DNA of 64,000 nucleotides from Sycobia sp. Sy_11 (GCA_018907035.1 JACCIC010000287.1:124001-188000), one strand, 5' to 3'; counted from the first letter of the stretch, positions 21,961 to 34,003 are shown. A program made the numbers and translations. Notes: a model not told the origin generated them from the sequence alone.

Positions 21961-22300
21961 CTCTGGTAGGTTGAGCGAGAATGAGAATTGGATTTCTCTT
22001 CACAGTGCGCAGTAGAACAAACTTAGTGGTGGGTTGAGCGACCAAGGACCTAGGCGGGTTGAGCGTAAGCAAAAGTACAGTGCGCACTGTGTTTAATTAA
22101 AATAAGAATTATTAAATACATGAGCTTGCACGAGCGAACCTAGTGGCGCGTTGAGCGACTAGGGGCCGAGATGGGTTGAGCAGGAGCCACCCGCTTATGC
22201 AAGTAACAATAGAACATCGCCTTTGGTGGAGTGAAAAGATCTCGATGGCGGGCTGAGCGATCGGGGCCGAGGCGGATTGAGCTGGAGCAGGAAGTAGCTC
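21961..22300. repeat. Degenerate tandem repeat with GGTTGAGCG core
   Basis: The motif GG(T/G/C)(T/G)GAGCG occurs repeatedly: about 21970, 22031, 22061, 22150, 22175, 22252 and 22276. Three longer units (TAGTGG.GGGTTGAGCGAC..GG) start near 22024, 22141 and 22243, so the period is about 105-115 bp, each with a paired second half. Function unknown. Confidence 0.6.
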
Positions 22301-22496
22301 CCACCAAAGTGCATATGTTACAACATATGCACAATATAATCTATGAACGTTTCCTTGCTAGATCTTAATTATTATAGATAGAGATAATACACTGGATCCA
22401 TGAAGGATTCTTTACTACATTAATACATGGTCAATGCAGTTTCGTGTTCGGATGGTAAAATATAATGTGCAGGTGTGTCGGGACGACTGCCACGGG

Positions 22497-23460
22497 ATAA
22501 TTTAAAAATTATTTTGACATGTACTTACAAGCTCGTCTTGGAAAAGTTTTTTGGTAAACAAGGGAATTATAGATACTAATTTATTTCAATTTTTCCATAA
22601 AATGGCTACCCACATAAAATTATACTGGGGTCCTGTTTAGACTGTAAAATCGTTGAACTCTTTTACACGAGTCATTGAAAAACCATTTAAAATCAGTTTA
22701 AATCACTTGCAATAACCGAAATCATTTATGAAGAAAATTATTTAAAATCATTCGGAAATCAATTGAAAACCAGTTTTCAGTTTCAATAAATTTTGTACCT
22801 TTCATGAAATCTCTAGTAAAATTTATTTGACAAAATATTTGTAATGTTATGAAAATGTAATTGAGGATCTGAGTAATGATGATTTTTAAAATATTAATGT
22901 TTTTGCTCTCAAGCAAAGATCATAGTGATCTTAAAAGTGATAGGTTACATGAAGTACAAGATACTGAAATACAAAAATTTAAGAATAATAATGTAAATTT
23001 ACTTACTGACAATAAATTAATTTATAAAAAACAATCTAACGCAATATATGTTAAAAATTTATGTATATTTAAAAATCAGGATGACAACAAATATTACTAA
23101 AGTTATTTTCTTTGTTTCGCAATTTAACTGGACTTACTTATACAAGTTTGCAATATTTAAACAATTATGCATTGATAGGTAGAAATTCTAAAGACATCGA
23201 TGTTATATAGTCTGGACCGTAGGTAAATCTAATAATTTTATGTTTATGAATTTTTAGCTATTCATCTACTATTTATTAATTTCAAATCCATATTGATGGT
23301 GTTGTATTAGATTTAAGTTACTTCGAGAAAATAAAGTATTTACGTTGATAAAAATCAATTAAATAGATGTTATTCCTCAACATTTCTTATCTATTGAAAT
23401 TACCATAACATGTTCAAAGACGGGCCTGCAAGTACATGTTAAAATAATTTTTAAATTTTT
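22497..23460. mobile_element. Inverted-repeat-bounded element, unclassified
   Basis: About 41 bp at 22497-22543 (AATTTAAAAATTATTTTGAC followed by ATGTACTTACAAGC) are repeated in inverted form at about 23413-23458 (GCCTGCAAGTACATGTTAAA and onward). The interior is AT-rich, with one 74-codon open frame (22876-23100) of no recognisable family. The arms suggest a non-autonomous DNA transposon. Confidence 0.45.
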
Positions 23461-23537
23461 AATTGAAGTGAGTGCATGGGCACACTTTTAATAAGCAATT
23501 TTTTTATTGAATAATAATCAGAAATAATTTCAAAACT

Positions 23538-23663
23538 TACACGAATTGGTACCCATACATATTTACATATACCTGACTATGTAAAAATTGATTTCCATAC
23601 TTTCTTTTGTTTAAATTAGAAATAATTTAATATAATCCTGAAATATCATTTTATTCTTAGGAA

Positions 23664-23717
<54 letters not shown>

Positions 23718-23884
23718 CTTTTTTTCTGTTATTAAATTAATAAAATAAACTTTTGATAAAAACTGTTAAGCCAACCTGAATTCTGAAAATTACACGAATT
23801 GGCACTCATACATATTTACATATACTTGACTATGTAAAAATTGATTTCAATACTTTCTTTTATTTAAATTAGAAATATTTACAA
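23538..23884. repeat. Pair of about 95-bp direct repeats flanking (TA)n
   Basis: TACACGAATTGGTACCCATA and following bases through ATTTAAATTAGAAATA occur at 23538-23632 and again at 23790-23884, roughly 90% alike by eye. A (TA)n run at 23672-23715 lies between them. Confidence 0.75.
23672..23715. repeat. (TA)n microsatellite
   Basis: Uninterrupted TA run. Confidence 0.92.
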
Positions 23885-23993
23885 ATAATAAAACTATAAG
23901 TTGTTTTTGAAGCATCGCATGTTTATGTGTAATTGACTGAGAAGTCTAATTAGTAAAGCATTTCATTTATATAAATAAATATAATACTACAAT

Positions 23994-24162
23994 ACTCGCG
24001 CGTTGTTACAAAAGACTAAACAGCTGGCGAAGAAATGATCGTACAAGGGTCATCACGGTCTCAATCTAGAGAGTAGGAATTTACCATTACGGTGGCGGAG
24101 TCATAGGTTCACAGTGTTACCACAGGCCGAGAGATAAAATCGGTCGCATTACTTAATTGTCG
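23994..24162 (-). mobile_element. Isolated 5' end of mariner family D
   Basis: The reverse complement matches 16860-17022 closely, including TCTCGGCCTGTGGTAACACT and CATTTCTTCGCCAGCTG. It stops at the point where the transposase ORF starts in the other copy. No coding remains. Confidence 0.75.
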
Positions 24163-24654
24163 TATATTATAGTATAATAAAAGATGTCTCCACAATACAT
24201 TTACAGTAAATGTGTTGATACATATATATCGTATATATATGTTATATCAGACTAGGATGCGCGCAACCATGGAATATTGTTAATTCTGATACATTATTAT
24301 AAAAATTTGTAAAAAATCTAAAATATTTAATATTTCATAACAATAATTTTTATAATTATTTAACAGCAATTTTTTTTTATTTTTACCTAAACTTTTCTTG
24401 ATAAATTTAAATAATGTTTCTTATTTTTTATAATTTACAAAAAACTTTAATGAGAGACAAACAATATAATTTGAAATACAATATCAACAAAATTCTACAA
24501 CATTCAGTGTAAAAAGTTTTGGCAAGTAAAATAATTTGAATTATTAACGAAGAATATCAACTTCAAAAGAATTTAAGTTAATTGTACCTTCTTTTTTCTC
24601 TTTGTGTTCACATAAATTAACGAATTTTTTTTTCTTAATAACGCAGAAAAATTT

Positions 24655-24885
24655 AAATCAAGAAAATGAATAACCAAATACAGCAGCAGAAGCATTTTAT
24701 AATAATTTATATCTTGAAGAGGGGTTAATTTAATTATGAACAAGATAATTTAGATATTAATGGATCTGTTTTCCAACAAACTGAAGAATTATATGATAGA
24801 CTGAAAGGCGATTATACCGCAAACGACTTTCTTGCGAGTGATCAAAAAGAATCTGAATTAACTCGCAAGAGTCGTGACAACAATT
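24655..24885 (+). other. Short coding-like stretch with a hairpin, unassigned
   Basis: An open stretch near 24770-24884 reads EELYDRLKGDYTANDFLASD and KESELTRKSRDNN then TAA. ACGACTTTCTTGCGAGT and ACTCGCAAGAGTCGT (24828-24876) can pair as a stem. It could be an exon scrap of a transposon protein. No family recognised. Confidence 0.25.
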
Positions 24886-24990
24886 AAATTAAAATTATAG
24901 CTACTTTACTATACTATAATATATATAGCTATTTACTTTACTATAGAAGAAACAAATAGAAGAATTTTTCATAAAATGGAAATAAATAAT

Positions 24991-26573
24991 TGTAACGTTC
25001 CTATCCCCCTCGGGATAGCCTACGCGGTATCTTCCCAGGGTAGTTTGAGAGGGGAGGAAGTTTTTCGGAATCGGACGGCGGTTTCAGGAAAATAATTTTG
25101 CAAGAACACAGTATAATTTTTTATAACAAAAATATTAATTTATTTGTGAAAATAAGTCAGCTCCTCTATTTACAGGATTCTGTAACAAATAAATATAAAC
25201 ACAAAAATAATTAATAACGGTAATAATCTAGAGCTAGATCTATATATTTATTTAAACTAATTTTGCGCTATTTTCCGCAATGTCTCTAATATCCGGCGCT
25301 AATTACCGCACGAATACCCGGTGTTATTTTCCACGCGGGGAACTAATGAAACGAGCCAGGTTGATTTTAAATGGTATAAAAATAAGGAAAACTTAACTCC
25401 GCTGGTCTTTTGAGGAGCGCCTCGCAACCAGGATCATGTTTACTTAAGGATAGGTAAAATTATTAGCCGTCTGTCTTTTGAGGAGCGCTTCGCAACAGAG
25501 ATCAAGCTAATAACTTCGGAAAAATAAGTGAATGTAAGGATAAGTAAACTGCTGGTCTTTTGAGGAGTGCCTCGCAACAGAGATCAAGTTAATAATTTCG
25601 GAGAGGATTTTAAAGTCAGGATTAATTCGAACTCTGGAAAGGTTCTAGCTCCGGGAGGAGTTCGTGTGAAACAACTTCGGGGCAGTTGGTTCACCGGGTG
25701 AACTGTCGATTTTGCCTTTTGCAGGCCCTTTTATAATAAAATAATCGGATAATTCCGTCGCCGCTCGTTTAATTTCGGACGAGGCGCCGAATTATAATAA
25801 TTATATTAACAATAATAATAATTACAATAATAATAATAATAATCAATAATAATTATAATAATTATTGCTTTATATTTTGTTATTATTTGCAGCCGGTGTG
25901 CTGCGCATAGTAATAATATACATGTATACAAGTTTAAACATTTATATACAAATATTTATATATTATGCGTACATTAAGTCGTTTGCATTAATTAAATTAA
26001 TTAAATACAGCGGGTGCATTCGTTTTCGGACAGCCGTTGTATATACTGGAATTCGCGCGTTCGCTACATTCGTTGCGGCTCAGGCTGTTTAGTGAGAGCG
26101 TGCAGTAGTGTACGTGCGGCACATATTAGAGGGGATAGCGGCCGCCGGTCTAATACATTGAACGCGCTCTCTCTTGCCGCGTGCAGTGTATCTCCTCTAC
26201 GGCGTACTCTGTACTTAACTTAGTGGTAGAGAGAGAGACTAAATATCGCGTTCTCTCTCTACTTGTTCGAGTTTCGGCAGTTGCGACGACTACCTTCTCC
26301 AGTAGTCGTCGCGACCTTTGCCCGGTTTTCGGTATTTATTCTGTGTATACGCGAGTTTTAATTTTATAATTGTAGAACTAATAATATATTTAATATATTA
26401 TTTCTAATGATGTTCGATATTATTTCTTGTGGCGTTTATACATCTAAGTCCGTGTATGTATGTAAAGTACATCCACCAAATTAGATGTAACACCATCTTA
26501 AGCATTTTAATTTTAATGCGTGTAGTAAATTCTCTGTTTCGAACGAAATTTGCGCGGTCATGTTTTTGGCCGT

Positions 26574-26577
<4 letters not shown>
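24991..26577 (+). mobile_element. LTR-like repeat (TGTAACG...CGTCGCA), full-length copy
   Basis: It starts TGTAACGTTCC and ends CGTCGCA, with the TG...CA boundaries of LTRs. The reverse complement at 35888-36866 shares both boundaries, which fixes the ends. The interior carries three tandem units containing CTTTTGAGGAGCGCCTCGCA (about 25409, 25471 and 25557), an (AAT)n-rich tract near 25800-25860, and a GC-rich part (25961-26483) absent from the other copy. That part includes a perfect 11-bp stem GCGACGACTAC/GTAGTCGTCGC at about 26283-26312. No flanking direct duplication was evident. No retrotransposon coding region is adjacent, so it resembles a solo LTR. Confidence 0.6.

Positions 26578-26620
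<43 letters not shown>
26577..26620. repeat. (TA)n microsatellite
   Basis: Begins exactly at the LTR-like repeat's right boundary. Confidence 0.92.
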
Positions 26621-26623
<3 letters not shown>

Positions 26624-26665
26624 ACGAAAATTATTTGTATGCGCGGGAAAATATATAAATGTATG

Positions 26666-26670
<5 letters not shown>

Positions 26671-26708
<38 letters not shown>
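26671..26708. repeat. (TA)n microsatellite
   Basis: Second TA run about 50 bp after the first. Overlapping Ile-Tyr open frames on both strands come from these repeats. Confidence 0.92.
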
Positions 26709-26710
<2 letters not shown>

Positions 26711-27691
26711 CTTATACACGTAAATCTGCAATCTATACTGAATTGTAAGTTGACAAACTTATACATGGCAAGTAAATAATTCCTATAAACCAGCTTTATA
26801 TACTAGATTATATCTAATCATTTTATTTCCTAAAGGCAGATGCAATAAACAATTCGAATTCCATTATCAATGGGAGGTCCATAACAAATCGCAATGATAT
26901 ACAGGAACTAAAAGAAAAGATTTAGAATATTTGTAGCACAAATGATCGATAAAGCGAAATCTAGGTGCAGCTAAGTATTCTGTATGTAATAAAACTGAGT
27001 AAAGATTAAATAAAGCTGAGTACAAATTAAAAGTAGCTTGAAAATTAATTATGTTCATTTATTCTACAGATTAAAAGTAGCTTCAACCTACGCTTTTATT
27101 AGATCACAAGATGCCTTTTCAAATGTATCTTCCTTTCTTAAATTTACTGATAAATTACGTACGCAATTCTCTAAAAATAAATTAATGAAAATTTCACGGA
27201 ACTCTTCGCACGGAAAGTTTCGCTGTTAAATCAGTGACTTTTTTATTGGCAGTAAATATTTTACTGGCAATCAGTAATTCTGTGATTTCACTGTTAAATC
27301 AGTGAAATTCTGCACATACACTGTTCAACACCTTATAGAAATATAGATATCAACAGTGTCTACAACTTAGTCTACCGACTTGCAGTTGAATGAATTAAAC
27401 AGAATTTTTCGAATTCTTACTATACACTGCTAGAGAAAACATTAAATTTAATATATATTTCAGAAACTCTGTGAAAGTTTGGGTATCCACCGACAAAGGG
27501 ATACCTATTTTCGTCGTAATCCACGAGCGGCTAAAATGACCTCAATTGGTATCTAAAGCCGATAATATATTCCTTCCTCTACATAAATGTATGTGTCATA
27601 TGTTACAAATATATGCCTTTAGTTATAAGTAATACCTAAGCGTTTAAAAAAATTGTATAATCCAAAAAATATAATTGATTAAATTTAAAAG
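26709..27691. other. AT-rich DNA, no recognised gene
   Basis: Bases 26870-26960 (GGAGGTCC ... GATCGATAAAGCGA) resemble 47793-47893 (GGAGGTCC ... GCCGATAAAGCGA), so part is a dispersed repeat of unknown class. Confidence 0.4.
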
Positions 27692-28560
27692 TGTGACGTC
27701 CAACTAGTGTTGGTGCCACGCGGTAAATCGGACGGCGATTCAATGCCGCTAGTTCCCCACGGTTTTGTCCCTCTTTTTTCGATCTATGCTTGATGCGTTT
27801 GAAACCGGAGATCTACGGGGCGGACCGTGAAATAAGGTTCTTCGCGATTCGATGCGTCGTGCCGCGATTGCTACGCCGCTTATTAAAGCTACTTTCGAGG
27901 TAGCCCTAACTTAAGCGGTTGGATTCGGAAGCGACGGCACCGATATCCTCTAATCCTCGTGCTTATTTTCAGCGGAGGCAGCAAGGTCAAGCGATAATTT
28001 CTTGTCAGCCAGGCCAGCGCCTTCTGCCCTGAAAACGAGCGCGTGTACCGCGGATTCCAAAGATTCGGCGTATCTAAGTGTAGCAGCCGAGCAATTTCTT
28101 GGCCAAAGAATTACCTCTTAGATCTCCGTGCTTAATCTCAGCGAAGGCAACAAGGCCAAGTGATAATTTCTTGTCAGTCTGGCTAGCGTCTCTAGCCCTA
28201 AAAATGACCACATGAATTGAGGTTAAGGGACTGCAGAGAGATAAAATCTTGCCCGAAATTTCTACTTACTTTTATTTCAAACAGAATTAGTATAACGTAT
28301 CGCAAAGCAGAACTGTACAGAAAGAACGCGACCGGCAATCTGCCTTCCGCAATTTTCAGGGCCCGTATTTATAGAAATTTTCTCCGTAGGAAATTACATC
28401 GTGGTGGGGGAGATAAAGGGATGTTTTTTCTTCATAGAGAAAGCCCAGCGTTCATCTCTTACAATTATGATGATTATTTCTATATTTCTAAGCTGCGTAC
28501 AACTAAGTTATATTTTCAAAACATATTTCTATTTATTTATAAAATAAACACACGCGTCAT
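27692..28560 (+). repeat. Second LTR-like GC-rich repeat (TGTGACGTCC...)
   Basis: It begins TGTGACGTCCAACTAG. It contains an internal duplication of about 85 bp: 27955-28040 and 28121-28206 share GATAATTTCTTGTCAG and GC-rich flanks. A short open frame (28217-28567) has no known domain. The right limit is uncertain because an (AAT)n-rich tract follows. I judge it an LTR or LTR-like repeat from its start and composition only. Confidence 0.35.
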
Positions 28561-29300
28561 TAATTAAATAACGTTATTAATGATAATTCTAAGATAATGT
28601 TAATAATAATAAAGATGAATACAATTATAAAGTTAGTTTTAGCTTATTTTACGCTGTGCTTCAATAGAAAAAAATCCTAATCGCGGTAACAATAGCAATA
28701 GTTAATAATATATTAGTACGACTTAATAATAATATTAATTAACAATAATAATAATGATAAGGATCATAGCAATAATAATCGTGTCGTAATATTAATAAAA
28801 ACAGTCATCGTAATAGTAATGGTAATGGATAATGAATATCGTTTACAATTATAGTAAAAAATAGTAATAATAGTGTTAATGATAATAAGAGAAAATTATT
28901 CACGATAGCACAGAAATATTATTGTGTAAACTAATTATAAAAGTAATATTAAACATAGTAATAATCATAATAATAATAATAGCGAGATTAACAATAATGA
29001 TTAGCGCATACTGGCACATAATTATTGTTTAAACTTGTAATAACAATTAGTAGTCCTTATAATATTAATAATAATATCGAAAATATTATTGGAACAGTAA
29101 TAATAACAAGAACAATATTAATAATAGCATTATTATCAATTAGAACAGTAATATTAATAAGAATAGCAATATTAGTGCTTAGAATAGTAATAATAATAAT
29201 AACAATATTAATAATTTTATCAATATTAGCAAATAAGAACAATATTAATAACAACAATAAGTATAATCTTAGACGTTAGTAATAATAATAATATAACAAT
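28560..29300. repeat. (AAT)/(ATT)-rich imperfect microsatellite tract
   Basis: Long stretch dominated by AATAAT-like triplets with interspersed G/C. The Ile/Asn-rich open frames on both strands are repeat products. Confidence 0.75.
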
Positions 29301-29846
29301 CAACCGTGCTTAATAATACGAACATTTGTACATTTTTCATTACATTAATAATTTAGAAAATCGAAATTTATTTTCAGAAATAATATTATTTATTAGGGTA
29401 CGTCGTTTGTTCCTAGAATCTTTATATTCTACTCGAAACTAATATTTGGGACGTACTTTAGTTACTTCAGCATCCTGGAATATTGTTATATTAGATGGTT
29501 TCTCGAGTTTCGTACTTCGTATATAAAAAAGGGGGAAGGGTCGTAAACAGCGCATTAGCGCGGCTCTGCTTCGTTCCGAATTTTCCAGGGGGGCGGTAAA
29601 GTACAATCGGTGCGGGAAGAGAGAGGATGCTTCTGCCCGCGCCGATCGCGGCGGGCCTACGGCTAGGCTGCATTGCTACGACCACATCTGGTCCGACTTT
29701 TTATTACTGAAAGGCGTGCGCCGCGCAGGCATTTGGCAATGAGGTTCGTCATTAGGCGAAATGCAGACAGTTTATATATAAAAATATATAAACGTATTTA
29801 TTCTCACGGATTACCCTGAGAATATCTACGAATCTTGCCTTACTTT

Positions 29847-29849
<3 letters not shown>
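29301..29849. other. Mixed tract with a GC-rich block, unassigned
   Basis: 29530-29680 is GC-rich (GGGGGCGGTAAAG, CCGATCGCGGCGGGCC). It may be part of the retroelement to the left. No supported gene. Confidence 0.35.

Positions 29850-29888
<39 letters not shown>
29850..29888. repeat. (TA)n microsatellite
   Basis: Uninterrupted TA run. Confidence 0.92.
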
Positions 29889-29893
<5 letters not shown>

Positions 29894-30293
29894 TATGTTA
29901 GTAAGGGCGACGTTACTAAATGCTCGCCTCTTTTCCTTTCTCTCTCCTTCTCTATCCTTAAGCACTTTCCCAGGCCTGAATGTCATCGGGAACTCAACAA
30001 GTCGGTGTGCCATGGCAATTCGACCGGCCTTCTCCTCTTTATTCCTTTATATATATCCAGCGTGATCGCTGGACGCGACAAAAGTAATAATTCGCGTCAC
30101 ATATATAGAATGTTTTAAGCTAGGTAAAACTTTTACCGAAAGACGTCAAATTCTGCAACAAGTTTATGGTAGTGATTGTTTATGTCTTGCAATAATTAAT
30201 GAGTGGTTTCGGCGATTCAAAAATGTCAGGGAAGACCTCAATAGCGACTAATGCTGGGATCGGAGAAGAGAAGCGGTAAACGAAAGAAACATA

Positions 30294-31578
30294 TCAGGTA
30301 TGTGAATAAGTCTTTCTCGTTTTTTTCAAATTTTGAGCCTTTATTGTGAAAAAATGGTTACAAATGAATTATTGAAAGTATTGGCCATCGCTAGCTACAA
30401 CTTTTTCCCATCTTTCTAGCAACATACGAATCCCGTTGCGAAAAAATTCGACCGGTTTGGCTTCTATCCAGTCATCCACCCATTTTTTGGCTTCCTCGTA
30501 GGAATGGAAGTGCTGGTCAGCCAGGCCATGCGTCATCGATCTGAAGAGATGGTAATCAGACGGAGCAACGTCTGGACTATACGGCGGGTGGGGTAGGACT
30601 TCCCATTTGAGCGTTTCTAAGTATGTTTTCACCGGCGGTGCAACATGTGGGCGGGCATTGTCATGTTGCAAAATAACTTTGTCGTGCCTGTCGGAGTATT
30701 GTGGCCGTTTTTCTCGCAGTGGGCGGCTCAAACGCATCAATTGTCGTCGATAGACCTCACCTGTGATCCTTTCATTCGGTTTCAGAAGCTCATAGTAAAC
30801 CACACCTAGCTGGTCCCACCATATACAGAGCATGAGCTTGGCGCCATGAATATTTGGCTTGGCCGTCGATGATGATGCATGGCCGGGTAGTCCCCATGAT
30901 TTTCTTCGCTTCGGATTATCGTAACGTATCCACTTTTCATCGCCAGTCACGATACGATGCAGAAAACCCTTTCTTTTATGTCGCTGAAGCAGCTGTTCGC
31001 AAGTGAAAAAACGCCGTTCGACGTCTCTCAGCTTCAGTTCGTACGGCACCCAATTTCCTTGCTTTTGGATCATTCCCATGGCTTTCAAACGCTTGGAAAT
31101 GGTTGTTCGGTCAACTCCCAATGCTACAGCAAGTTCTTCTTGCGTTTGACAAGAATCTTCATCAAGCAAAGTCGCCAATTCTCGATCTTCAAAGATTTGC
31201 GGCCGCCCGGAACGCTCCTTGTCTTCCACGTCGAAATCACCGCTTTTGAAGCGTCGAAACCATCCGCGAACACTTGAATCATCGACACAACCTTCTCAAT
31301 AAGCCTCCTGAAGCAATCGATGCGTCTCGGCAGCAGATTTCTTCAAATTGAACCAATACAGTGAAACTTCCCATAAATGACGTCGACTTGGCTCAAATTT
31401 CGACATTTTCACGATATCAAAAATTTATGATGCGAAAAAATTTTAACTAATGTGTTAGTATGGAATTGTTGACATATGAATAAGCTTTGATTATGACATA
31501 TGTAACCATTGAATACTCGCACAGTATTGGTGGCGCCATCTCTTACAAAAAACGGGAAAGACTTATTCACACTCCTAA
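30294..31578 (-). mobile_element. Mos1-like mariner element, copy 2 (nested)
   Basis: A 1285-bp element on the minus strand has TA at 30292-30293 and 31579-31580. It has the same TIRs as copies 1 and 3, with one change in the 3' repeat (CTTTCTCG). It lies inside the family-G remnant. The coding length is unchanged, with no indels. Confidence 0.95.
30369..31406 (-). pseudogene. Mariner transposase with one nonsense codon
   Basis: The frame from ATG at 31406 to TAA at 30369 has the same 346-codon span as the intact copies. Codon 37 (Gly in the others) is TGA at 31298-31296. The catalytic triad D156, D249 and D284 is intact. Other private changes are R12W, E94V, A229P and P330L. An internal ATG at 31229 could start a shorter protein of 286 residues, but that would lack the first DNA-binding region. 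Apart from the stop the copy looks as young as its siblings. Confidence 0.93.
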
Positions 31579-32094
31579 TAAAAAAAATAAATCCATTGAT
31601 CAAAAATGCGTTAACGATTCATCAAATCGTGTTCGGATAGAATATTGTGAAAACAAAAGCTGGCATTTGTTGTATGATTATGTGTTGTCCCATCGATCGA
31701 CATTAGTAACTGATTTTTTCATCAAAACAGGATTCTCGCGGTCAATTACTCGCCGTATTCACCTGATATGGCATCTCCTGACTTCTACTTATTCAGAAAA
31801 TTGTATTTTGCGATGAAAGGAAAGTGTTTTTGGGACGTCTACCTATTTTGAAGATGATTCCAGTTAACACATGAAAAAATCATTTGGTATACTGTTCGTT
31901 CACGTTATTTCTTTCTAATATACAAACGTACTTGCAAGTGATGTTCAAACTTTCACATCTAAAATGCTTATCAATAAAATAGTACGATATAGGCAAAAAA
32001 GATTAAAACGATATTTATTTTCCATTATTATGATTTTTAATTTTAATATAATGTAAAATTAAAAATTGTACTTATGTCGATTGTATTGAATTAA

Positions 32095-32490
32095 ATTAAT
32101 AAATAAATTAATTAGTTAAATTATTAGTTAATTAATTAGTTAAGTTCCTGAGGATTAAGCGTAGCAGTTAGAATCCTCAAACAAGAAGGTGATCCTAAAT
32201 TTAAGGTGGTGGGGGCAGTCAGGTTGTCCTTTTTTAACATAGAATAAGTACTTTTATTATTTTTTATTTTTATTTTTCTTATTATTGTATTTTTATTTTT
32301 ATTTTATTATTAATTTTATTTTATTTTTATTTTTAATTTTCTGATATAATTTATTATAGTTGTAGTTTTATTTCAGATTCTACGGGGATGATCATAAACA
32401 AGGACAGTCTGACTGCCATTATTTGAACTAATATATGATATTATAAAGACCGATAAAAATATTTATTAATTTAATATAATCTACTATAAA
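32095..32490. mobile_element. Fold-back MITE family copy
   Basis: Inverted motifs CAGTCAGGTTGTCC (about 32218) and GGACAGTCTGACTG (about 32402) bracket a T/A-rich centre. The outer right end AAGACCGATAAAAATATTT at about 32447 matches other family ends. Less palindromic than the 38.7 and 42.1 kb copies. Confidence 0.5.
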
Positions 32491-34003
32491 TTTTTAGTAA
32501 GTAGAGCGTAATATATAAAAGTCAGCAGCGTCTTTATTTTCTAATAGTGGTGCAACAATAACATTAGAATTGTCTTAATTGTTTTAATTTATAATAAGTT
32601 TATAGTCCTTAATTTTACATAATTTATAACAAAAGATATTTATTTAATAATATCGCAGCCAAAATGTAAGAGCCAAAAGAAAAACATCATTCGAAATCTA
32701 CAATTAAAATTTGCTTTGTTCTCTTAGTTATAGAAAAAAAATTTTGACTACACCTTTTATGTTCTGATTATATTGCCTATTCCTAATTGATTCACTTTCT
32801 AACTACTTTAAATCTAGATCTATAACTTTCAAATTATTCTGAAAATTTTTACTTATTTTTTTCGCTTCCTTCTTGTGTGATCTGGCTTATCTATATCTAA
32901 GGTGAATTATATCCAGTATTAGATATTACCACTTAATCGTAATTTGCAACAATCTAACAAGAATTAAGAATTTCATTTAACATAATCTAACAACTACAAA
33001 TGCTATTCCAATAAGACGTAGCCCTCTTTTGAAGATAAAGATGAAGAACTCTTGACATACTGTCGTTTCCCTCAACCAATGTATAATTATTATCCTTTTT
33101 TCTTACTATTTTTTCTTGTTTATTGAGTTACTATAATGCTACTACTTCAACGATAAACGTCCAAGCGATTTCATTTAATATTTCTTAGAATTATTTCGCA
33201 ATCACTAATTCTTTGTTATAAATAATGCACTGACAATTTAAAATTCTATGTAAAATAATGTGTTTGTACTTCAATATTGCCTATGATTTCCTTTATAACT
33301 GGAATTTTCTTTTCATCATACTGTTGATTTCTTCGTCTGTTGTTTTTTTGTCTGGTAATAATCTTTTCTTTGTACATCGTAGAAACTGATTTTATCTTTT
33401 CAGACCTTTCTCCTTTTTTTCATTTTCTATATTTTCCTCTCATCTTGCAACACTTTTTTTGTGTATATTTGCTTCCCTTTGTTACTCTTTTACATTTCTT
33501 TCGTGTGGCATTTCTTTTTTTGCTATCTCTATTCTCTACTATGCTAACTAGTAATGATATAGTAACTATGCTAACACCATTGTTGGAAATTTCTTTAATG
33601 GTATTTCGATTCTCCACAATCATTTCCGCATGGATCGTACCTTTACACAATATATTTGTTAGATTTATCTTTTCTTTCCGCATACTTCCGATACTAGATT
33701 CCTGAAGCGCTCATATCCCTGAAATCATTCCCCGTCCGAGCATATGTTCGAATTTTTCATCGCTTAATTCTCGCTATACTATTTCCTCGATTGAACGTCC
33801 GTCGATGCGAAAATTAAATCTCCAACAATAACTGTAAATTCTTTTTGGTGTAACAATTGATTATTCGTATTGCTTGTTAGCTGTACGCTGCACGGGCCGT
33901 CGGTGGAGATGACTCTTCACGCAGGTCGCGAAGTAAGGGGCAGGAAACACGGACGAGTACAAGGCGTAGCAACGCCCACGCCTTAATGATTTATGAACGG
34001 AGG
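32491..34003. other. AT-rich DNA; weak minus-strand ORF
   Basis: An 87-codon minus frame at 33683-33420 is Lys/Arg-rich at its end (KKRNATRKKCKRVTKGSK) and could be a scrap of a retrotransposon nucleic-acid-binding protein. No motif confirms it. Bases 33880-33990 are GC-richer and end at a (TA)n run. Confidence 0.3.

Larger units (their letters stand above)
30100..31940 (+). pseudogene. Mariner-like remnant of family G, split by a younger mariner
   Basis: Left part (30110-30293): CFKLGKTFTERRQILQQVYG, then INEWFRRFKNVREDLNSD, a stop, and EAVNERNI. Right part (31579-31940): WHLLYDYVLSHRSTLVTDFF, IKTGFSRSI, then SPDMASPDFYLFRKL and a decayed C-terminus (MKKSFGILF). The order matches the second copy at 61.1-62.1 kb. 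Mariner copy 2 occupies 30294-31578 at a TA. The first catalytic block is absent on both sides of the insertion, so this element had also lost an internal part. Confidence 0.78.

Noticed and set aside
26404..26779. Ile-Tyr rich open frames on both strands (116-120 codons)
   Set aside because: They are products of (TA)n runs. Similar cases are at 12684, 29835, 52652 and 60502-61163.
29025..29279. Hydrophobic Ile-rich ORFs on both strands that look like membrane proteins
   Set aside because: They come from an imperfect AAT/ATT tract with no start context, homology or neighbours.
33340..33705. Phe-rich plus-strand ORF of 121 codons
   Set aside because: It is the antisense of a Lys-rich AT tract, with no motif and unsupported splice context.
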